Shown here in pieces: positions 56,199 through 64,000 of a DNA stretch of 64,000 nt. This stretch comes from Anthoceros angustus. Its lineage: Eukaryota > Streptophyta > Anthocerotopsida > Anthocerotales > Anthocerotaceae. Numbering within the stretch: the stretch's first letter is position 1; every line of letters starts with the position of its first letter. Made by a program: the position numbers and the translations under genes. The notes beneath the pieces were generated by a model, which saw nothing but the letters and a program-made list of their open reading frames with translations, had not been told where the DNA came from and ran no database searches. The stretch covers positions 248,001-312,000 of the forward strand of contig MU008198.1 in NCBI GenBank assembly GCA_010909165.1, in the 5' to 3' direction.

Positions 56199-56604
56199 TG
56201 AACACCATAATTTTGAAAGGAAGTTAATATGCGCCCTCGGATATTGTGCCTTTTATATGTTTAAGGGAGTTTGAAGACCCATGGAATTTCCTATGGGTCT
56301 TTTGGGTCCAAAAAAGGCCTCAGAAAAAAAGTGGACGTTTGCCCTGAACAAAGCCCTTCATCAGATTTTCTCTAGGTAATCGAACCACAAGCTATGGAGC
56401 CATGGCTTATGTACCACACGTCGCAGACTAAATGGCAAGTATTCCGCTCCACAAATCAAGGTAACCTTCAAAATTCATGGGTTCTATCTACGTAATCTTG
56501 CTACACTTATGGTGCCAAAGAACGACGCTACTCTTTTATTTCCCGAATGCCTCCTTTGTTCCCTTGAGCGCTTCCATAGCCAACCAGCTCAGCCTATAGG
56601 TGAG

Positions 56605-56696
56605 CTCACTACCTCAATACGTGAATTTTTGGACTGGACCAGCCAACCAGCTCACTACCTCAATACGTGAATTTTTGGACTGGACCAGCCAACCAG
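56605..56696. repeat. Two tandem copies of a 46-base unit
   Basis: The unit CTCACTACCTCAATACGTGA... is repeated exactly at 56605 and 56651. Further weak duplication of GGTGAATGATTGGGT occurs at about 56759 and 56830. Confidence 0.9.
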
Positions 56697-57343
56697 CTCA
56701 GCCTGTAAGTGAGCTCACCACTTCAACATGTGAATTCCTTTATGTCCAAGTCTATGCTTGGTGAATGATTGGGTATGTGAGTTTAAGGGTTTATGTACTT
56801 CCCTCAGCATTACGTCCATGTCGCTCTTTGGTGAATGATTGGGTCGGTGATTTTAACGGTTTATGTACTTCCATTTGCTGCAGCCAATATAATTAATCAA
56901 GACTAGTACAACATAGTTACCAAGATTCTGCCTAGATACGGATAGATTTTACCTTGCAAAGGCTATTACTCAGCAGCTTTTCCATGCCCTCATCGTTTCC
57001 ATGGGAGGAAAGTGCATCCATTTTGTTGGACAATTTGTTTCTGGCCATGCGGGTTTACTTTCATCACAGGACCGGTTGCCCTGATATTCTGTTGTGCCAT
57101 CGTTACAGGTGGTGGGACAAAAATCACGACGTGGCCGGGGATATGAACCATACCGGACATGCCCAAATTCCGACGTCGGTGGTTCTGCAAACTAAGAAAC
57201 ACTGGCGCAGCTTGAACTGACCTTGCTAAAAACAAATGCCTATGCCGCCCACAACCGTGTAACAAAGAATCAAATAGTGCGCTTTCCTACTCCTAATAAG
57301 CAAACTAAAGGCTACTCTATTTCTGTCGCAAAACCGCCTAGAA

Positions 57344-59611
57344 TCAAATGTCATCCAACTCATCCCCGTAGCTCTTGGTCGTAGCAGGTTTTAAAGCACC
57401 TTCCTCTAAGAGACCTCCAGTATTTTCCGACAAAGCGACATATTTCACATTCTGCAGTGCATCCCTGTCGGTGTCGCACCTGGCCTTGCAGACGCAAAAG
57501 AACACTGTGTGTACCAGTACGGAGATGAAGATGACGAAAGTCATCACTAAACTCACCACTAGCACATACAGGAAAGACCACCCAAATCCTGAATTCCCTG
57601 TGATAGCCCTTGCGAGGATGTTGGTCAAGTAGTTGATGAGGAGTCCACCATAGAAGAGGGAGAGATTTATCCCCAGCGCTAACCAAACCCGTTTTGCTGT
57701 AGTGAGAAGAGTGAAGCTCCGGATGAGGGCTTTCACTCCCCATGTCGCTGGTCTCTCCAAGATCACCAGGGGAAAAGCAAGACTCCATATTGTTGTCACA
57801 TAAATTATCCCGACAGCATAGAGAAACAACATAAAGATCTGCAACTCGATGGAAGCTGCAAGGCCACGGAGACAGTTCAGTATGAGCATCTAGGCCGTTA
57901 GAAAACGTAGACCCAGAGAATCCCCAGCCTCGGTACTTACATGCTCGAAAGACCTGCAAAATGGCTGCCAGAGAGCCGAAAACACAGTCATGGTGATAGC
58001 GCCTGTGCCAAATACACGGAGTGCAGTTTCTGGCATGGACCTGGAGGAAACAACAGGCAGGAATGCATTAGGCCACACATCCATGGCTCAGACTTCCTCT
58101 AGTTTGTGCAAAATGCTTCAAGGAAGGAAAAGGGTGCTTAAAGTTTCTACAGCTTACCTAAGAATGTCTCCAAAGAAGAAGTCAATGGGTTGCCAGATAT
58201 GCCCAACCCCAAACTTCGTTCCGTAGATGCCAGCCACGGCTTCGGTCAGTGATACCACCGACACAAGGGTCAGGGCGATGAGCAGTGAGAAGGCGCATAC
58301 ATACAGGAACACGATCAATGCAAAGTGACTACTGCCAGAGTTGCCGGAAGGCATGGACTCCTGATTGTCCTCGGTGGTTGGTGTATTATCTGGATTTGCA
58401 TTTACATCTTCCCCCGGATTGTAGTCAGATGCATCCGGTTGTTGGTCCCCCGCTCCCCCTGCCTCTCCGGAGCCAGTTCCATTACCATCAGCTGGTGGAG
58501 CACCATTCTCAAATGGATCCGCCTGAGGATCCTCAACGTTGCTGTCGTCGTAGTCATCAGGTGGAGGGGCTCCCGAATCTCCCGTTAGGGGGTTAGGACC
58601 TTCTGCAGGGGGACCCTGGCTAGACTCCTCCACATCCGGTGGCGGAGGAATCAGGCTCGAATCCTCTGGAGGAGGGACCTGATTCGTGTCCTCCACATCC
58701 ACTGAGGGACTGAACTGATTCGGGTCTTCCACTGGTGGAGGGAACTCATTCGGGTCTTCCACTGGTGGAGGGAACTGATTTGAGTCTTCCACTGGTGGAG
58801 GAAACTGATTCGGGTCTTCCACTGGTGGAGGGAACTGATTTGGGTCTTCCACTGGTGGAGGGAACTGATTCGGGTCTTCCACTGGTGGAGGAAACTGATT
58901 TGGGTCTTCCACTGGTGGAGGGAACTGAAACGGGTCTTCCACTGGTGGAGGGAACTGATTCGGGTCTTCCACTGGTGGAGAGGACTGATTCGGGTCTTCT
59001 GCATCTGGTGATGGTGGAGGGATCTGATTCGGGTCCCCCACATCTGGTTGAGGGGGCACCTCATTCGGGTCCTGTCCATCTGCCGGTTGGTCGAACTGAT
59101 TGGGATCTTCCTGCGGAGGAGACTGGATCGGATCCTCCACATTCGGTGGTGGAGGTTGAGCGAACTGATTCGGGTCCTGCACATCTCCACTCCCATCTGA
59201 AGAATAGTCTCCACTGGAGTCGTAATCCGACAGACCTCTGCCCACCACAAGGTGCCCTACTTCTGCATCTTCCTTCTCCTCAATCTCCCCAAAAAGCGGC
59301 CTGAGGAAATACTTGGGCCACGAAGAAAACGGGCCTCCGAAATAATAGAAAGCGATCTCGGACGCTGACTCTGCCACCGGCACCTTGGATGAATTCCTTC
59401 CAGCATGTAAGCTGCTCCAGTACGCATCCTCCGCAGCCAGAGTCCCTTTCAAAGCCTGATTCACTGCAGTGGAGACGAACACCAGAGGGAGGATGAAGAC
59501 CAGAGTAAGCAGCAGGAGTTTCTTGGGGTGCGCCCGAATAAGCCCCAAGGACTCCTGGTAGACTCCCACGAACCCCAGGTGCGCATCGATGGGCCGCATC
59601 TGCCCCGCCAT
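57344..59611 (-). CDS. Multi-pass membrane protein with acidic proline-rich repeat region
   Basis: Three exons on the minus strand: 59611-58158, 58040-57941 and 57889-57344. All borders are GT/AG, and the split arginine codon at the first joint is restored by splicing. The product has 699 residues. It begins MAGQMRPIDAHLGFVGVYQE, then a membrane segment (LLLLTLVFILPLVFVSTAV). Residues of about 130-430 are acidic and proline rich with nine 10-residue PPPVEDPNQF-type repeats. Several membrane segments follow, including HFALIVFLYVCAFSLLIALT and MLFLYAVGIIYVTTIW. The amino-terminal segment and the membrane core resemble an uncharacterised plant transmembrane family with six membrane spans. Those proteins lack the long repeat insert, as far as I know. 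The function is unknown. Confidence 0.8.
58723..58992 (-). repeat. Nine 30-base repeats inside the membrane protein gene
   Basis: Units of 30 bases encode PPPVEDPNQF with single changes (F for N, S for P, E for Q, S for P). The repeats are in frame and GC-balanced. The unit number is likely to vary between individuals. Confidence 0.9.
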
Positions 59612-62600
59612 GCTTGATCTCCGTGTGAGCTACCGGTCTCTCCCACCCAATCACCCTGCGAGCATCCTCGACGCCACAGATCCGCGCCCTTCAGCGCATT
59701 GCGTCTACAACTCCCCGAGGTTGGCAATGCGGCTCCACATCATCAACCCGGAAGGCTCCAGCACCCACAACGTCATCTGCAGCCCACAAAAACACGGAAA
59801 CCAAAAACCTCGCCCGCTCAGGGCACCAGACAGGGCCTTCGCGCCAACACCAGACCTACTAGCAAGGTTGGCTGGCGAGCAATGGCCAGAAACCGGACTT
59901 CGGAGCTGGCAAAAAAACCCACCTCGAACGAATCCGAGGGAGCAGCAGCTCGATCCAGTCTTCTACTCCACCGGCCCACGCGTCGACCCTGGAGCGTGGT
60001 GGAGAAACCTCGAGGAGCTACAGTTGGGGATTTTGAGGAGCGAGAGGCAGACGGGGTGATAGGCGTCGGCGAGGACGCCAGAAGGGAAAAGAAAGAGTGA
60101 ATGGGACGCCGGAGGAAAGGGGGGCGGGGGGGGGGCCTTGCTCATAAGGAGCCTTGCCTTCGACGAGGTGGTGTCTACGCCCACGAGGGAATGCAGCAGC
60201 AAAGAACTGCTGCAGGCAAGGCGGAGAAGCCGGGCTGGGGGATGCCACCACTCCGGAGTCGGCGGCAACTGGGTTGCTGCTGCCATTGATAAAATGTTTC
60301 ACCCTTTCTTTAACACAGCTCTCGTGAGACATGCTTATTGCATACCAAATCTCCGCGGAACGTGATCGCTTGCTTATTTACAGTCCCTGTTTCTTCTGCC
60401 AATCGTACGGGCAGGACGTTCCTTCGACAAACAGTGGCGGCCTTGGCCCCAAGAGCCCCGAGAACGTCCCACGTGGGCTCTCACGTTCTGCCTTAATTTT
60501 CGGCTTGTCATGGCATGGACTGACAAAGAGGCTTATAATAAAGCTATAGGCTGTGATGGATGATGTTATGGTTGTAAGGTATCTGTATGTACATGTGATC
60601 GATGTATGGTATACGCTGTATAGATGGATGTATGATATGTGGCATGTGGTTGGGCGGATTTGTCCATAGATATTAGTCTTAGAATATTAAGATTAATATA
60701 AAAGAGAAAAAGGATATTTATAGAATAGATATCTAGAAGAATATAAATATTATCTAGTAGGCTGATATCGAGATGAAGGAAATGCTATAGCGAGATAAAG
60801 AGCAGCCAGAGGCTATATATGTGGGGCTTGGTGGCAATTAGAAATTGGATTTGCATATGTCGTTGTTGTCTAATAGATTATCTTGCTGATAATAAAGACA
60901 GACATACTTGTCCCAGATATTGTCCTCTTTCCTTCCCTCTTGTTGGTTGTTACTAACATCCCGGGTGGTTGGGATCGCTTTTCATACATTTGCAAATCTT
61001 GTAAGTTGCTTGGATCATACTCGGTATTTGGTTGAAGATCGTTGCAATTGGAGTCCGGAGGGAAGAAGCTGGAGTAGCTGCCCACAAGTTCAGGCAGAAG
61101 AGCTGTCAGGCGAGAGTTTGCATCTTGTCAAAGGATGACAGCATTGGTTGTGTAAGTAGTCAATGGGCGATAGAGCTCCTATTGATTATTCGTAGTTGTT
61201 TTGTAGCACTAGATCCATTGCTAAGAGGGTTAGTCTAGCACAGTTAGAACTAGCTGAATTTTGGGAGACGTCTGGATAGAGGCTATTGAGCTGTCTGCTC
61301 ATTCGTCCAGCTTGACACAGGGGATTGGGTCCACCAATCCACTCAAAGCCACCGCCTTCCCCGCAAGGGCCACGTGGAACTCCTCTCCGCTTCCGCGTGA
61401 CATCGATACTCATGGACGAATGAGCAGACACAAATGTCATTCAAGATAGGGTATTGCCAAAGATGCCACCTACTTTCGCCCCATCCGTATACCGTATTTA
61501 TCGTGAAAATATATTGACGTGACGTATGTATGAGATTGTATGTCGTAGGATTGCATGTATTGTTCTCGCATATTTGGCATACACCATCTAGAATAAAAAG
61601 CATTAATTCCGAGCATTTGTAAATCGTTGTATCATGTTTTATGGCAAAGATCGAAGGCCAATGCACCATAAGCCATATGCATATGGCTATCTAATCGCAT
61701 TTCGCGAGCGGGTATTTGACGGCTTTGTCGCCCGGATGCGCTTATGCCTTTTGGCTTTTTTCCGCTCGCGACCTTCATACTGCGTTTGCGCTTTCGCCGC
61801 CGTCTTTCGTGTGCATGATCCCGCTTATAAGAAGGGTTCTCCTCGCATATAGACACCAAACACCCATGCGATGATACCGAGACAAGAAAGTGACCAATAC
61901 TGAACACCAATCTTACACAAGAAACCGATGACCCGCTTGCTTTTCCCTCGACGCCTTCCTTTCTGTGGAACCGCCCGGCCCTTTACTCGAGACTTCCATA
62001 TGTGGGCCACCCCTTTCTCGGCGAATTTTCCCTTGCGGTTTTGGGTCACATCGACCCTGCCTTCTTCGAATTGTGCACTTTCGGCCAGTCCGAATCACTC
62101 CCATCATCAACCGACCTACCTCCATCTCCTGCTGCCTCCTCATGACCTCCTCTTCTCCTCCTTTCCTGATTCTCATCCTCCTCGCCCTCTTCCCCATTGT
62201 CCTCTTCCTCATCCTCTTCTTCCCTTCTTCCCTTCTTGCCCATCTTCCCCAAGATCCCCATTATCGCCATCGACATTGTCGCCCCTGAGCGCATCGTCCA
62301 CTTGACATTTGGTCCTCAAACACACCATTACCTACTTGATCCTCCTCCCGCTATCATCGTCATCTTCGTCCGCCACATGTTCCCCCGGTCCCGATCCTCA
62401 GATATCCCTTCAAGCTTTCAGGGTCATATTTCCGCCTCCTTCCCTCCTTCTTAGCTTTGCACGCAACGAGAAATCCTTCCACCGACCTCCACCTCCCCGC
62501 ATGCCCCTACGCTTCTATATGTTTTTCATAGGACCTGAGAGCCCCAAATTCAAGCTCCTCGCCTGATCCCTCCCATGCTTCTGGGCTGGAACTTGTAGAT

Positions 62601-63362
62601 CCATCCCTTCTTCCCACAATGTGGACTACGGACTCACAGGGATTAGAAATTAGGTACATAATGCCCTCATCAAATCTACGCACTTGATGACGGCGCAATC
62701 TCCTGGCGTCGAATTCCTACATGCTCATAGCTCCAACGTCCAAACAGATGCAGATTTCGCAGATCCTTCTCAGGCATCCAAGACCAATGATTTGGCTACG
62801 CGCCGCTCGATCTCACCAGCTAGATCAGCAGTCGTGGCGCCCTCGCATTTTGTGCCGATTGGTGGAGAATCGCCCGGGTGCGGGTGCATCGAGGATCATG
62901 GCGGTTTTTGGCCATGTATGTGCTCGGAGCCGCAGAATTGGTGCCCCGGCCCGAACTTAAATCGAGTTTCTTTTCGGTAGTTTTGACCCCGAATGAAACT
63001 CGCTGGAGTTTCTTTCACAGGGTATGAAAGCGGCTCCTCCGCTTTCTTCACATGTCCTCCTTGATATCACAGGGTTCACAGCACCCGAGCGAGGGCCCCT
63101 CGGTTAAGCTGGGACGGACTTTGGTATCTCGCCAACTCCTTATAAGTCGCCCCCTCTGCTCCCTACTAGAAAAGGCAGCCTATATTACAGCTCGTTGTTG
63201 CAATTTTATGTTACACTTCTAACTTGCAACATCATTTGGAGGCTTAGTATTAAGTTTGTCATTTCTTTCCCCAAGTGGGCCTACAATCTTAACACGAACT
63301 GGCTCTCTCTCCTACCACTTCACCCTCTTAACTACATCCCTCTCTCATATGCATTGTTTATG
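59612..63362. other. Upstream region of the membrane protein gene and intergenic DNA
   Basis: 59612-60290 is GC rich and probably holds the promoter and leader of the minus-strand gene. 60550-60900 is AT rich. 62090-62300 is pyrimidine rich and reads as acidic, lysine/glutamate-rich peptide on the minus strand, without a recognisable protein. No other gene was supported. Confidence 0.5.
61293..61429. repeat. Inverted repeat with 17-base perfect arms
   Basis: GTCTGCTCATTCGTCCA (61293-61309) and its exact complement (61413-61429) flank about 103 bases. Confidence 0.85.
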
Positions 63363-63363
63363 N
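63363..63363. other. Single ambiguous base at a composition break
   Basis: One N separates AT-rich plant intergenic DNA from GC-rich bacterial coding sequence. It probably marks a scaffold join. Confidence 0.8.
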
Positions 63364-64000
63364 GCCGCAAGCGATCGTGCCCGCGTTCGGGTTCGACATC
63401 GCGGGACAGAAGGACAACTTCGGCCTGCGGTTCGACGGACGGATCAAGATCTCGAAGGCGGGCAAGTACGAGTTTATGGTCGCGTCCGACGACGGATCGG
63501 CCCTCTGGGTCGACGGCAAAGAGATCGCGAGCGTCGACGGCGTGCATCCGCGAAGCGAGAGGCGGGAAGCGTCGAGTTGAAGGAGGGCCTCCACGCGATC
63601 GCGGTCGAATGCGAACTGGCCGGCGGCGAAGAACTGGAGGTCCGCGTGAAGGGTCCCGGTCTTTCCGAGACGGGTCTCGACGCGATTCTGTACGTCGAAG
63701 AAAACGAAGCCCGAGCCGAGCGACGAAGCCGGAGTTCAAGCTCGATCCGGCGCTCGCCGCGAAGGCGCCGAGGTCTTCGCGAAGCGGAACTGCGTCGCCT
63801 GCCATCCGGCGAAGAACGCCGACGGTCAGGATCTGGTTTCCAAGGCCGCCGTCAAGAAGCTCTTCGACCTCAAACCCGAAGGCGGCTGCCTCGCCGAACA
63901 GCCCGCGGCGGGACTGCCCGATTACGACCTGCGGGCGCCGCGCTCCTGACCGCGGCGCTGAAGACGGCGAAGGCTCGCGCGAACGAAAAGCCCCGGGGCG
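63364..64000 (+). pseudogene. Bacterial PA14 domain plus c-type cytochrome protein fragment (likely contaminant)
   Basis: The frame reads FDIAGQKDNFGLRFDGRIKI and KAGKYEFMVASDDGSALWVD, with the PA14 signature S-D-D-G-S at 63485-63499. After a one-base shift near 63560 the second half of the domain follows (SVELKEGLHAIAVECELAGG). Then a heme-binding motif C-V-A-C-H lies at 63791-63805 within FAKRNCVACHPAKNADGQDL. This combination is common in large planctomycete proteins. PA14 binds glycans and the cytochrome part carries electrons outside the cytoplasm. Two or three single-base errors break the frame, and the end of the window truncates it. Composition and codon use differ sharply from everything to the left. 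Confidence 0.8.

Noticed and set aside
58735-59304. Plus-strand frame with repeated GLPLVEGTDS units
   Set aside because: It is the complement of the in-frame repeat array of the spliced minus-strand gene.
62046-62294. Acidic minus-strand protein gene
   Set aside because: Low-complexity translation of a pyrimidine-rich stretch, with no splice sites or conserved part that I can see.
63364-64000. Plant gene acquired from bacteria
   Set aside because: There is no intron, promoter or plant-like composition, and the N at the border makes a scaffold join far more likely.

Overview
The window reads as nuclear DNA of a land plant. Three genes with plant-type products (a mitochondrial calcium uniporter, an O-fucosyltransferase-family protein and a spliced multi-pass membrane protein) lie among copia and gypsy LTR retrotransposons, a CACTA-like element, and introns with normal GT/AG borders. 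Nothing in the sequence fixes the species. The GC-rich, mostly intronless genes and unfamiliar protein families would fit a non-seed plant, but that is a guess. The last 637 bases, after a single N at 63363, are GC-rich bacterial coding sequence and do not belong with the rest.

Layout. 1-5.8 kb: tandem, indel-riddled copies of an unusual gene whose first part looks like a ParB-type (ParB/sulfiredoxin fold) domain and whose second part looks like a DNA N4/N6-methyltransferase. 5.8-30.8 kb: a minus-strand Ty1/copia element (LTRs 5802-5966 and 30619-30783, initiator-Met-type primer site, purine tract, GGATA target duplication) inserted into the 3' part of that gene. The gypsy element at 8221-26627 sits inside the copia pol gene. 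It has very long LTRs, and its 5' LTR is inflated by internal duplications. 30.8-38 kb: the possible tail of the methyltransferase gene, a dispersed repeat, a decayed minus-strand gene, a plus-strand gene of small phase-0 exons, short gene remnants, a pyrimidine tract and a CACTA-like miniature element. 38-43.6 kb: no supported gene.

43.6-50.1 kb is the gene island: uniporter, an unrecognised two-domain protein with a Pro/Ala-rich linker, and the O-fucosyltransferase-family protein. 50-57 kb is mostly repeat remnants. 57.3-59.6 kb holds the three-exon membrane protein on the minus strand. 59.6-63.36 kb has no supported gene.

The most interesting content is the ParB-like plus methyltransferase-like gene, a combination familiar from phages and bacteria, found here embedded in plant repeats. 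Its copies differ mainly by short indels that recur at the same CG-rich positions. That pattern suggests consensus error at modified bases as much as true decay, so frameshifts in the first 26.6 kb should not be trusted until the assembly is checked.
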